This document shows, one piece after another, positions 1 to 6,565 of a stretch of DNA of 7,628 nt. Every line of letters starts with the position of its first letter. Position 1 is the stretch's first letter. This DNA is from an uncultured Paracoccus sp. (GTDB lineage Bacteria > Pseudomonadota > Alphaproteobacteria > Rhodobacterales > Rhodobacteraceae). The notes under the pieces were generated by a model. The model was not told the origin of the DNA. It saw nothing but the letters and a program-made list of their open reading frames with translations, and did not search any database. A program made the translations under genes and the position numbers. Location: assembly GCA_937859005.1 (NCBI GenBank), contig CALLYR010000282.1:1-7628 (forward strand), written 5' to 3'.

Positions 1-715
1 CGCCGATCACGAACAGCCCGGCCTGCGCGCTGCCCAAGGCGAACGACATGTGACCGGGCGTGTGGCCCGGCGTGGACACCGCGCGGACGCCGGGCGCGAC
101 CTCGTCGCCGTCGGCGAACCGTTCCACCCGGTCGGCGACAGTGGACAGGCGGCGCATGGCGCCCGCGGCAAAGGACAGCCGCTCCTCGCCGATCGTCTCG
201 GCGGTGGCGGGATCGGTCCAGTAATCGAACTCGGCCTGCCCCATCGCAAGGCGCGCATCGGGGAAGGCGGGTTCGTCGAATTCGTCCAGCAGCCCCCACA
301 GATGATCGGGATGGCCGTGGGTGAAGATCACGTCGGTCACATCGTCCGGCTGCACCCCGATGGCGTCCAGCGCCTCGATCAGCTTGCCCGCGGTCGGCAT
401 GAAATCGGGGCCCGAGCCCACATCGAACAGGATGGTGCGGCCGCCCTGGCGCAGCAGCGTGACATTCAGAGGACTTTCCACCCGGTCGGTGGGCAGGTCG
501 AACCGGGCGATCAGATCGTCGCGTTCATCCGCCGGCAGCGCGCCCAGAACGAAATCGGCCGGAAACTCCAGGTGCCCGTCCGAGACGCTGTCCACCTGGA
601 CATCCCCGGCCCTGAAGGTGGTGACGGCCCAGACGCGGCGGGCGGACAGGGGCAGCATCGCCCCCGCGGCAAGCGCGGCCGATCCGGCCAGCACGAGACG
701 ACGGGTCAACATCAT
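1..715 (-). CDS. Tat-exported metallo-beta-lactamase-fold hydrolase, SoxG/SoxH-like (5' part; runs off the left edge)
   Basis: The 238 visible codons have no stop and continue past base 1. The protein begins MMLTRRLVLAGSAAL, a twin-arginine signal, followed by an Ala/Leu-rich segment ending near residue 30, so it should act in the periplasm. The fold is shown by the zinc-binding motif HGHPDH (His133, His135, Asp137, His138), by FDVGSGPD near residues 97-104, and by a later TPGHTPGH (His218 and His222), typical of glyoxalase II and lactonase-like hydrolases. Two adjacent ATGs (715 and 712) are possible. The first is chosen because GGGAGG lies about 8 bases upstream. The gene sits 64 bases after soxD. 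In Paracoccus pantotrophus the distal sox genes soxG and soxH encode such periplasmic zinc hydrolases, whose substrate role is poorly defined. I cannot tell which one this matches, so no symbol is given. No cysteine occurs in the visible part. Confidence 0.85.
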   Translation of the reverse strand, partial: MMLTRRLVLAGSAALAAGAMLPLSARRVWAVTTFRAGDVQVDSVSDGHLEFPADFVLGALPADERDDLIARFDLPTDRVESPLNVTLLRQGGRTILFDVGSGPDFMPTAGKLIEALDAIGVQPDDVTDVIFTHGHPDHLWGLLDEFDEPAFPDARLAMGQAEFDYWTDPATAETIGEERLSFAAGAMRRLSTVADRVERFADGDEVAPGVRAVSTPGHTPGHMSFALGSAQAGLFVIG

Positions 716-737
716 CGGTTCTTCCTCCCTTGGGTCG

Positions 738-769
738 GACAGGGGCGCGGTCCATGCCGCGCGCCTGTC
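738..769 (-). other. Strong intercistronic hairpin between soxD and the hydrolase gene
   Basis: GACAGGGGCGCGG (738-750) pairs with CCGCGCGCCTGTC (757-769) with a single mismatch and a 6-base loop. In the transcript it begins about 10 bases after the soxD stop codon and ends about 10 bases before the GGGAGG ribosome site of the next gene. No run of U follows, so it is not a textbook intrinsic terminator. It may protect the 3' end of the soxD message or reduce read-through. Function is inferred. Confidence 0.6.
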
Positions 770-779
770 ATGCGGCGCC

Positions 780-1640
780 CTACTGCATCGGCGGCGGCGC
801 CTCGGCCCCGTCGTCGGGGGTGTCGGGGGTCACGTCCAGCACGGCGGCGTGTTTGGTGATCTCGGGCGCGGCGGCCTTGCAGCTTTCCATGCAGGGCGCC
901 TGCGTGAACTCGGGCAGCTCCACCGTATCGCGGTCATCCTGGAAGAAGCCGCCCGCGTTCGGCATCTCGACCGTCAGGAAGTTGTCGCGCGACAGCACGA
1001 AATCCTCGTCCACCAGGTCGTTGAGGTTCAGGACATAGGCGGTGATCGCATAGATCTCGTCATTCGACAGCGAATGCGCATTCCCGAACGGCATGGCCCG
1101 GCGGATGTAATCATAGGTGGTGGACAGATAGGGCCAGTAGGAGCCCACGGTCTTGACCGGATCCTCGTCGGCAAGCGTCCCCTGTCCGCCGGCCAGCGCC
1201 GGCCAGCGATCCACCGCCTCGCCGAAATCGCCGTGGCAGGACGCACAATTGTCGGTGAACAGGACCTCGCCGTCGACGACGCTGCCCTGGCCGTCCGGCA
1301 GGCCCCGCCCGTCCGGGCGCACGTCGATGTCCCAGGCCGCGACCTCCTCGGGCAGGGCCGCGCGGCCCAAGGCCAGCACCCTGCCCGCGCCCTCGCCCGA
1401 GGCAGCGGGCGAGGCGTTCGGATCGGCGGGCGGCGTGGCGGCGGTCTCGTCGGCGGGCTTCGCCTCCTCGACGGCGTCACTCGCCTTTTCGACCTCCTCG
1501 GCGTTGGCTTCGGTCAGGTTGGTGGCATCCGCCGCGGCAGCGGTGGCCGCCTCCTGCGCGGGCTGCTGCGCGGCGGCGGGGGCGGCCGCCAGCAGCGCGG
1601 CCAGCGCCAGCCCAAGGGCAAGATCAGGAAATCTCGACAT
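780..1640 (-). CDS. soxD: SoxD, c-type cytochrome subunit of sulfur dehydrogenase SoxCD (single-heme form)
   Basis: The product is 286 residues. A Sec-type signal (about residues 1-24, ending AAAQQ) leads into an unusually Ala/Glu/Pro-rich linker to about residue 90. The cytochrome domain carries the heme site CASCH (132-136), and Met183 in RRAMPFGNA is the likely second axial ligand. The stretch SYWPYLSTTYDYI and the AITAYVLNLNDLV helix are typical of SoxD. SoxD takes electrons from SoxC during oxidation of the sulfane sulfur bound to SoxYZ. P. pantotrophus SoxD is longer (about 384 residues from memory) and has a second CxxCH domain. Here the protein ends TPDDGAEAPPPMQ soon after a Cys pair, CMESC (250-254), that is not a heme site. 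The remaining 64 bases cannot encode a second heme domain. The ATG at 1640 has GGGGAGG about 7 bases upstream and lies inside the end of soxC, so translation is probably coupled. Confidence 0.96.
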   Translation of the reverse strand: MSRFPDLALGLALAALLAAAPAAAQQPAQEAATAAAADATNLTEANAEEVEKASDAVEEAKPADETAATPPADPNASPAASGEGAGRVLALGRAALPEEVAAWDIDVRPDGRGLPDGQGSVVDGEVLFTDNCASCHGDFGEAVDRWPALAGGQGTLADEDPVKTVGSYWPYLSTTYDYIRRAMPFGNAHSLSNDEIYAITAYVLNLNDLVDEDFVLSRDNFLTVEMPNAGGFFQDDRDTVELPEFTQAPCMESCKAAAPEITKHAAVLDVTPDTPDDGAEAPPPMQ

Positions 1641-2916
1641 TTTCAGCCTCCCCTTCGGCGTTGACTGCCCAGGTCTGGATGCCGTTGTTGTGATAGATCG
1701 AGTTCAGGCCGCGGAACCTGCGCAGCGCATCCTTGGTCGGCTGGACATAGCCGGTGGAATCGACCGCGCGCGATTGCAGCAGCATGGGCCGCCCGTCCCA
1801 GTCCATCTCGTAATAGAAACGGTGCATCGACTTATCCAGCGACGGCCCGGAAATGCGCGCCTGATGCCAGTTCACGCCGCCGTCGGTGGTGACATGGACC
1901 TCGGCGACGGTGCCGCGGCCGGACCAGGCGACGCCGGTGATGACCAGCCGGCCCTTGCCGTGCCGGATCGGCGCCTGCGGGCTGGGCGAGGTGATGACGG
2001 ATTTCGCATCCATCACCCAGGTCCATTTGCGCGAGCGCCCGTCCTCCAGCGTGTCGGTGTATTTCGAGGTTTCCTCGCGCTGCTCCCAAGGCTGGTCGCC
2101 GACTTCCAGCCGGCGCAGCCATTTCACCCACATGTTGCCTTCCCAGCCCGGCACGACCAGGCGGGCGGGATAGCCCTGTTCCTTGCGCAGCGCCTCGCCG
2201 TTCATCCTGAAGGCGACCATGCAGTCGTCGAGCGCCTTTTCCATCGGGATCGAGCGCGTCATGGCCGAGGCATCCGCCCCTTCGGCCAGCAGCCACTTGC
2301 CCTCGGGCTTGACGCCCGCCTCGGCCAGCAGGTCCTTCAGCATCACGCCGGTATAGGCGACGTTGTGGATCATGCCGTGGGTGAACTGCGCCCCGTTCAG
2401 TTGCGGGCCCGCCCATTCCATGCCGCTGTTGGCCGCGCATTCCAGGAAACAGATGCGGTTTTCCCGCGGGAAGCGTTCGAGGTCGGCATAGGTGAAGACC
2501 AGCGGCTGTTCGACCAGCCCGTTGATCATCAGCCGGTAATCGGCCTTGGACAGCTCGATCGACCCCGCATGGTGCCGTTCGAAACAGACGCCGTTCGGGG
2601 TGATGATCCCGTCAAGCTGGTGCAGCGGCGTGAAGTTGATCGAGGACATGGTTTCCGCCGTCAGCCACGGCACATTGCGCCGGATCACGTCGGATTCAAA
2701 GGAAATCGGCGTGCCATAGGGATGGGCATCGACGCCGTCGCCCAGTTGCACGGCCCAGGGCTGGACCTCGGCGATCAGGGGATCGGCGCCTTGGGCGATG
2801 GCGCGGGCGGGCACCAGCGCGCTCGCCGCCAGCGCGCCGCCGGTGGCCAGGCCGGCGGTCAGGAACCGGCGCCGGCCCGCGTCCTTCGCCGTCTCTTTGA
2901 CAGGACTGTCGGTCAT
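1624..2916 (-). CDS. soxC: SoxC, molybdenum subunit of sulfur dehydrogenase SoxCD
   Basis: The protein is 430 residues, the usual SoxC length, and belongs to the sulfite oxidase family. The N-terminus has a twin-arginine signal, GRRRFLTAG (about residues 14-22), with a hydrophobic stretch ending ARAIAQG near 43, as expected for a folded molybdopterin enzyme exported by Tat. Cys160 in CFLECAANSG is the expected molybdenum ligand. The molybdopterin domain spans roughly residues 90-310, and the C-terminal dimerisation domain (about 315-420) includes VAEVHVTTDGGVNWHQA, which matches the family. With SoxD it oxidises the sulfane sulfur of SoxY-Cys-persulfide, giving complete thiosulfate oxidation. 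Its presence argues against the truncated pathway that deposits sulfur globules. The ATG at 2916 is supported by GAGG about 8 bases upstream and by the position of the Tat signal. The gene begins 46 bases after soxB and overlaps soxD by 17 bases. Confidence 0.98.
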   Translation of the reverse strand: MTDSPVKETAKDAGRRRFLTAGLATGGALAASALVPARAIAQGADPLIAEVQPWAVQLGDGVDAHPYGTPISFESDVIRRNVPWLTAETMSSINFTPLHQLDGIITPNGVCFERHHAGSIELSKADYRLMINGLVEQPLVFTYADLERFPRENRICFLECAANSGMEWAGPQLNGAQFTHGMIHNVAYTGVMLKDLLAEAGVKPEGKWLLAEGADASAMTRSIPMEKALDDCMVAFRMNGEALRKEQGYPARLVVPGWEGNMWVKWLRRLEVGDQPWEQREETSKYTDTLEDGRSRKWTWVMDAKSVITSPSPQAPIRHGKGRLVITGVAWSGRGTVAEVHVTTDGGVNWHQARISGPSLDKSMHRFYYEMDWDGRPMLLQSRAVDSTGYVQPTKDALRRFRGLNSIYHNNGIQTWAVNAEGEAENVEIS

Positions 2917-2962
2917 GTCGAACCTCGTGGATTGGTTGCGGATTGGGGCGTTCGGGCGGCGT

Positions 2963-4639
2963 TCAGGCGCCCGTCAGGGTGACGGTGCTGCGCGGCTCGA
3001 CCCTGACGGTCCCGGTCTTGCGGATATGGCTTTCGACCACATCCCAGATCTGGGGGCCTTCGGTGCCCTCGTTGACGCTTGCCCAGCCGGCGACGGTATA
3101 GGACTTGCCGGGATCGACCGTCTCGCCCGTGTCGGTGAGCGTCAGGGCCGAGATGCGGCTGCCCATCGGCTTCGTGATGTCGATGGCATAGGAGATGCCG
3201 CCCACCCGGACCATGTCGCCGCCCTGCTGGTAATAGGGATCGGGGTTGAAGATGTTGTCGGCCACGTCCTCCATGACTGTCTTCAGCGTCTCGCCCGTCA
3301 TTTCGGTGCGATAACACTGGCCATAGGTCATCGAGGTCGCGTTGTGGATGTCCTCGCGGCGGATGTCGTCGCCGGGGATCAGCGACGGCCCCCAGCGCAC
3401 GCCCGGCGACAGCGCGATCTGCGCGTCGCGCTCGGCGCGGATCGCATCGCAGATCAGGTCGTCCCAGGTGCCGTTGAAATTGCCGCGGCGGTAAAGCAGG
3501 CTTTCGGTCTTGCCGACGACTTCCTCCAGATCGGCCTTGAACGGCTCGCGTTCCTTGTCGATCAGCGCGGCCATGTCGGCATCCGGCTGGATCACGTCGG
3601 AAAAGATCGGGATCAGCTTGTGGCGGAAGCCCAGCAGCTTGCCATCCCGCACGTCCAGATCGACGCGGCTGACGAATTTCCCGTTCGACCCCGAGGCGAT
3701 CATGATCGTCTCGCCCACCAGCACGGGTTCGGGCACCGCGTCATGGGTGTGGCCGGTCAGGATCACGTCGATGCCCTTGACCCGCCCAGCCATCTTGTAG
3801 TCCACGTCGAAACCGTTGTGCGACAGGCAGACGACCAGATCGACCCCCTGCCCGCGCAGCTCGTCCACGACGGCCTGCATCCGTTCCTCGCGGATGCCGA
3901 AGCTGTATTCGGGGAACATCCACTTGGGGTTGGCGATCGGCATATAGGGGAAAGCCTGCCCGATCACGCCGATGCGGACCCCGCCCTTTTCAAAGACCTT
4001 GTAGGGCTCGAACGCCGGCTCGTCCCATTCCGCGTCGAAGATGTTGGCGCCAAGGAACGGGAACGGCAGGCCGTCCACGATCTCCTTCACGCGCTCGGTT
4101 CCATAGGTCCATTCCCAGTGGCTGGTCATCGCCTCGACGCCCAGGGCGTTCATGACGTTGACCATGTCCTGCCCGCGCGTCTTCAGCGAGGTCATCGACC
4201 CGTGCCAGGTGTCGCCGCCGTCCAGCAGGATCGCGTCGGGCCGCGCGGCGCGGATCGCCTTGACCACGGTCGCCACCCGGTCCATGCCCCCCATCCGGCC
4301 ATAGGTCCGGGCCAGCGCCACGAAGTCGTCGCAGGTCAGGGCATAGGCGTCGGGGCTGCCCGGCGCGATGTTGAACATCTGCAGGAAATCCTTGCCGGTG
4401 ACATGGGGCGGGCGGCCCCTGGCCTCGGCCACGCCGATGTTCACCTCGGGTTCGCGGAACCAGACCGGCTTCAGTTGCGCGTGGATGTCGGTGATATGGC
4501 CGAAATCCTGGAACTCCAGCAGCTTGTCCTGGCTCAGCGCCTGCTGGGCGGCCAGCCGGCCCCAGCCGCCGTATCCGGACACCCCCCACAGCGCCGTCGT
4601 GGCCAGCGCCGCCTGAAGGAACTCCCGCTTGGTGATCAT
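2963..4639 (-). CDS. soxB: SoxB, dinuclear-metal thiosulfohydrolase (sulfate thioesterase)
   Basis: The product is 558 residues from the chosen start. SoxB resembles 5'-nucleotidases. It has a calcineurin-like metallophosphoesterase domain (about 45-310) and a C-terminal nucleotidase-type domain (about 370-555). Expected metal-binding motifs are visible in order: DIHAQ (Asp51, His53), DGGDTW (Asp143), SHWEW (His174, in place of the nucleotidase GNH motif), LSHNG (His274) and GHTHD (His297, His299). The enzyme hydrolyses the S-sulfonate on the SoxY cysteine and releases sulfate in the periplasm. An in-frame ATG at 4705 would add 22 residues but has no ribosome site. The ATG at 4639 has GAGGAGG about 8 bases upstream and starts directly with the export signal MITKREFLQAALATTAL. 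That signal has Lys-Arg where the Tat motif normally has Arg-Arg. The gene follows soxA after 105 bases and precedes soxC by 46. Confidence 0.97.
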   Translation of the reverse strand: MITKREFLQAALATTALWGVSGYGGWGRLAAQQALSQDKLLEFQDFGHITDIHAQLKPVWFREPEVNIGVAEARGRPPHVTGKDFLQMFNIAPGSPDAYALTCDDFVALARTYGRMGGMDRVATVVKAIRAARPDAILLDGGDTWHGSMTSLKTRGQDMVNVMNALGVEAMTSHWEWTYGTERVKEIVDGLPFPFLGANIFDAEWDEPAFEPYKVFEKGGVRIGVIGQAFPYMPIANPKWMFPEYSFGIREERMQAVVDELRGQGVDLVVCLSHNGFDVDYKMAGRVKGIDVILTGHTHDAVPEPVLVGETIMIASGSNGKFVSRVDLDVRDGKLLGFRHKLIPIFSDVIQPDADMAALIDKEREPFKADLEEVVGKTESLLYRRGNFNGTWDDLICDAIRAERDAQIALSPGVRWGPSLIPGDDIRREDIHNATSMTYGQCYRTEMTGETLKTVMEDVADNIFNPDPYYQQGGDMVRVGGISYAIDITKPMGSRISALTLTDTGETVDPGKSYTVAGWASVNEGTEGPQIWDVVESHIRKTGTVRVEPRSTVTLTGA

Positions 4640-4657
4640 TGACAATGCCTCCTCTGG

Positions 4658-4675
4658 CCGCGCCCACGGGCGCGG
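4658..4675 (-). other. Perfect GC hairpin directly upstream of the soxB ribosome site
   Basis: CCGCGCCC (4658-4665) and GGGCGCGG (4668-4675) are perfect inverted repeats around two central bases, so the folded form is about a 7-base-pair stem with a 4-base loop. In the transcript the stem ends only a few bases before the soxB GAGGAGG. It may affect soxB translation or define a 5' end after RNA processing. No U-run follows. Function is inferred. Confidence 0.55.
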
Positions 4676-4694
4676 TTGGATGGTCCGGTAATCC

Positions 4695-4721
4695 GGCGCG
4701 GGCATGGACGGCCCGTGCGCC
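4695..4721 (-). other. Bulged GC hairpin after soxA
   Basis: GGCGC (4695-4699) plus GGGC (4700-4703) pair with GCGCC (4717-4721) and GCCC (4711-4714), with a 2-base bulge (4715-4716) and a 7-base loop. It starts about 23 bases after the soxA stop and is followed by a second hairpin at 4658-4675. Together they make up much of the 105-base soxA-soxB gap. Function is unknown, and structure is inferred from complementarity only. Confidence 0.4.
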
Positions 4722-4744
4722 TTGCGATGTTCACATGGCGGCGG

Positions 4745-5608
4745 TCAGTGGCGGACCGATACGCCCTCGACCGGCAGCCCCGCCCCGCGCGAGGCGACGT
4801 AAAGTTCCAGCGCGCGGAACTCGGGCGAGCCGGCCTTGAAGGTCTCGGCGCGGGTGTCGCGCACGCAGCCGGCGAAGCGCTGGTGGATCGACACGATGCC
4901 CGCGTCCTTCAGCCGATAGGTCGGAAAGCCGTTGATCTGGCCTTGCGACAGATGGTCGGCGCGGATCATCTTGCCCGCATATTGTTCGTGGCAGTTGAAA
5001 CAGCCCAGTTCGAGCTGGCCATAGCGGGTGTAATAAATGTCCTTGCCCTTTTCCCACCATTCGGCGGCGGGGCCATCGATGGCGACCTTGACCGGTTCGC
5101 CCCGCGACTGCAGCGAGATGGCGGAGGTCATGTTCTTCATCTCGGGGCTGTTCCAGCCCCATTCCTCGGCGCCCATGCGGTTGACCCGGCAGTCGTTGAC
5201 GAAGTTCTCCAGTGACCACAGGTCGTCGCCCGCCTCGTTCATCTTCGGCATATGGGCCCGCACGCCCTTCATGCTGTCCTCGATGCCGTTGTGGCAACTG
5301 GCGCAGGACTTGCCTTCCGTGCCCTCGACGGCGCTCCAGGCATCGAGGCCCTGATCCGCAAAGACCATGCCCGGATTCTCGAAGTCGTCCATTTCCATCG
5401 CGCGGGTGTCTTCGTCCCGGAACAGCCAGCCCGACAACACCTCGGGTAAGGTGTCCTTCAGGAAATCCGGCGCGGGCGCGCGGGTGGGCAGCGTCACCTC
5501 GCCGTCGTTAATGACGATCTCCGGCGCGTCGATCGGATCGGCCCCCGCCATGCCTGCCGCTGCGGCAAGGGCCGCGGCAAGGGCGGCGGCGGCGATTCTG
5601 CTGGTCAT
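4745..5608 (-). CDS. soxA: SoxA, diheme c-type cytochrome subunit of SoxXA
   Basis: The protein is 287 residues. A Sec signal (MTSRIAAAALAAALAAAAGMAGAD) is cleaved probably after residue 22-23. Two covalent heme sites are present, CASCH (102-106) and CFNCH (203-207), so this is the diheme form found in Paracoccus and Rhodovulum. Cys140 (NDCRVNR) is the likely distal ligand of the first heme, and Cys248 in FAGCVRDTRAE is the active-site cysteine that carries the persulfide ligand. With SoxX it forms the thioether-like linkage of thiosulfate to SoxY. The reading frame extends upstream to a GTG at 5665, but those 19 residues lack a signal-like start. The ATG at 5608 places the hydrophobic signal at the N-terminus and has a purine-rich GGGGGGAA about 5 bases upstream. 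It lies 81 bases after soxZ. Confidence 0.97.
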   Translation of the reverse strand: MTSRIAAAALAAALAAAAGMAGADPIDAPEIVINDGEVTLPTRAPAPDFLKDTLPEVLSGWLFRDEDTRAMEMDDFENPGMVFADQGLDAWSAVEGTEGKSCASCHNGIEDSMKGVRAHMPKMNEAGDDLWSLENFVNDCRVNRMGAEEWGWNSPEMKNMTSAISLQSRGEPVKVAIDGPAAEWWEKGKDIYYTRYGQLELGCFNCHEQYAGKMIRADHLSQGQINGFPTYRLKDAGIVSIHQRFAGCVRDTRAETFKAGSPEFRALELYVASRGAGLPVEGVSVRH

Positions 5609-5655
5609 TGCGGTTCCCCCCGGTTGGTCGTTCTGGCGATTCTGGCTGGTCCTGG

Positions 5656-5683
5656 GGCACCGCACGCCGCGGCATCCGGTGCC
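5656..5683 (-). other. Intercistronic hairpin after soxZ
   Basis: GGCACCG (5656-5662) pairs perfectly with CGGTGCC (5677-5683). The 14-base loop contains a further GC palindrome, GCCGCGGC. In the transcript it begins 6 bases after the soxZ stop. There is no U-run, so a stability or processing element is more likely than a terminator. This is inferred from complementarity. Confidence 0.5.
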
Positions 5684-5689
5684 GGGCGG

Positions 5690-6019
5690 TCAGGAAACGT
5701 CGATGCTCTGCTTTTCCTCATAGACCGAGCCGTCGTCGTCATACCAGGTGAAGGTGAATTCGCCCGGCTGGTCCACCTTCACCTCGAACTCGAAATAGGG
5801 GTTGGTCGAGATGGCGGGCTCCATCTGCACATCGATGACGTTCTGGCCCGCGAAATCGACCACGAAGCGGTTGATGATCTCGCGCGGGATGATCTTGCCC
5901 TCGGCGTCCTTGCGCTGGCCCGATTCCATCGGGTGGCTGATGAGGGTCTTGAGCGTGATGATGTCGCCGGGCTTGGCGCTCTTGGGCACCTTCACGCGGG
6001 GCTTGACGTCTTTCGCCAT
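5690..6019 (-). CDS. soxZ: SoxZ, subunit of the SoxYZ sulfur-carrier complex
   Basis: The product is 109 residues, the normal SoxZ size. It starts MAKDVKPRVKVPKSAKPGDIITLKTLISHPMESG and ends TWYDDDGSVYEEKQSIDVS, a conserved all-beta immunoglobulin-like subunit pattern. The phrase HPMESGQRKD is characteristic of SoxZ. It contains no cysteine. Its job is to hold SoxY and present the carrier arm to SoxXA, SoxB and SoxCD. It has no signal peptide, so it is probably exported to the periplasm bound to SoxY through the SoxY Tat signal. The frame is open well upstream into soxY, but the ATG at 6019 has AGGAG about 7 bases upstream and matches the family start. It lies 41 bases after soxY, with no hairpin in the gap, in keeping with equal production of the two partners. 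Confidence 0.98.
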   Translation of the reverse strand: MAKDVKPRVKVPKSAKPGDIITLKTLISHPMESGQRKDAEGKIIPREIINRFVVDFAGQNVIDVQMEPAISTNPYFEFEVKVDQPGEFTFTWYDDDGSVYEEKQSIDVS

Positions 6020-6060
6020 GGTCTTCTCCTGAATATCGGTCGCGGATCTGGGGGGGCGGA

Positions 6061-6519
6061 TCAGCCGCCGCAGCCGCCGATGGTGACCTTCACGTTCGAT
6101 TTCGCCTGCTTGAAGCTGCCGTCCTCCATCTTCGCGATGGCAACGACATCCTGGGTCGTGGCCAGGCGGATGCGGGTGGCAAGCTGGCGCGATCCGGCGG
6201 CGGGGCCGAACTTGACGATGGCGACGCCCGGCGTCGGGTTGCCGGTCGCCAGGACCAGGATCTCGGCCGCGCCTTCGGCAGAAACGGAAATCGGGACCGT
6301 GTTGCCGTTCTCGGCGATTTCCGGGGCGTTCAGCTTCACCCCGCCCTCGGCCACCTCGGCGCCGCCGGTGAAATCGGCGATCCACTGTTCCACTGTCTTG
6401 CCGGCATCGGCCGCGGGGGCGGCAGGGGCTGCCGCCTGGGCCAGCACGGGGCCCGCGAACGCCAGGCCGGCCATGCCGCCGGCCCCCAGGATCAACGCGT
6501 GGCGTCGGTTCAATTTCAT
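6061..6519 (-). CDS. soxY: SoxY, sulfur-carrier subunit with C-terminal cysteine arm
   Basis: The protein is 152 residues. The N-terminus MKLNRRHALILGAGG is a twin-arginine signal, with cleavage likely after GPVLAQ near residue 28, followed by a short Ala/Pro-rich spacer (29-40). The mature domain is the SoxY immunoglobulin-like fold. It ends VTIGGCGG, the hallmark swinging arm, with Cys150 as the only cysteine and the attachment point for all pathway intermediates. It pairs with SoxZ, which is encoded next. The ATG at 6519 is preceded by AAGGAGAG about 5-6 bases upstream. It lies 46 bases after soxX. Identification is firm because of the terminal GGCGG and the gene order. Confidence 0.98.
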   Translation of the reverse strand: MKLNRRHALILGAGGMAGLAFAGPVLAQAAAPAAPAADAGKTVEQWIADFTGGAEVAEGGVKLNAPEIAENGNTVPISVSAEGAAEILVLATGNPTPGVAIVKFGPAAGSRQLATRIRLATTQDVVAIAKMEDGSFKQAKSNVKVTIGGCGG

Positions 6520-6544
6520 GAAATCTCTCCTTCTCGGGTCGTGT

Positions 6545-6560
6545 GCGGCCTGCGGGCCGC
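6545..6560 (-). other. Perfect GC hairpin after soxX
   Basis: GCGGCC (6545-6550) and GGCCGC (6555-6560) form a perfect 6-base-pair stem with a 4-base loop, starting 5 bases after the soxX stop in the transcript. No U-run follows. It resembles the hairpins seen after soxZ, soxA and soxD. A role in message stability is inferred. Confidence 0.45.
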
Positions 6561-6565
6561 GCCGG

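Noticed and set aside
716..779. Possible frameshifted remnant of a second SoxD heme domain after the soxD stop
   Set aside because: The gap is only 64 bases, shows no CxxCH in any frame and is mostly taken up by a hairpin.
50..1664. Long plus-strand open frames (269 and 447 codons) opposite the hydrolase gene and soxD
   Set aside because: They are antisense shadows of GC-rich coding DNA, rich in Arg/Gly/Ala, with no domain signatures, and they lie opposite clear sox genes.
1153..4642. Very long plus-strand open frames (about 610 codons each) opposite soxC and soxB
   Set aside because: GC-rich codon bias on the true strand leaves few stops in the opposite strand. The opposite protein has complete family motifs, while these have none.
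4640..4705. Longer soxB start at ATG 4705
   Set aside because: It has no ribosome site, puts 22 non-signal residues before the Tat-like signal and crosses a strong hairpin; ATG 4639 fits much better.
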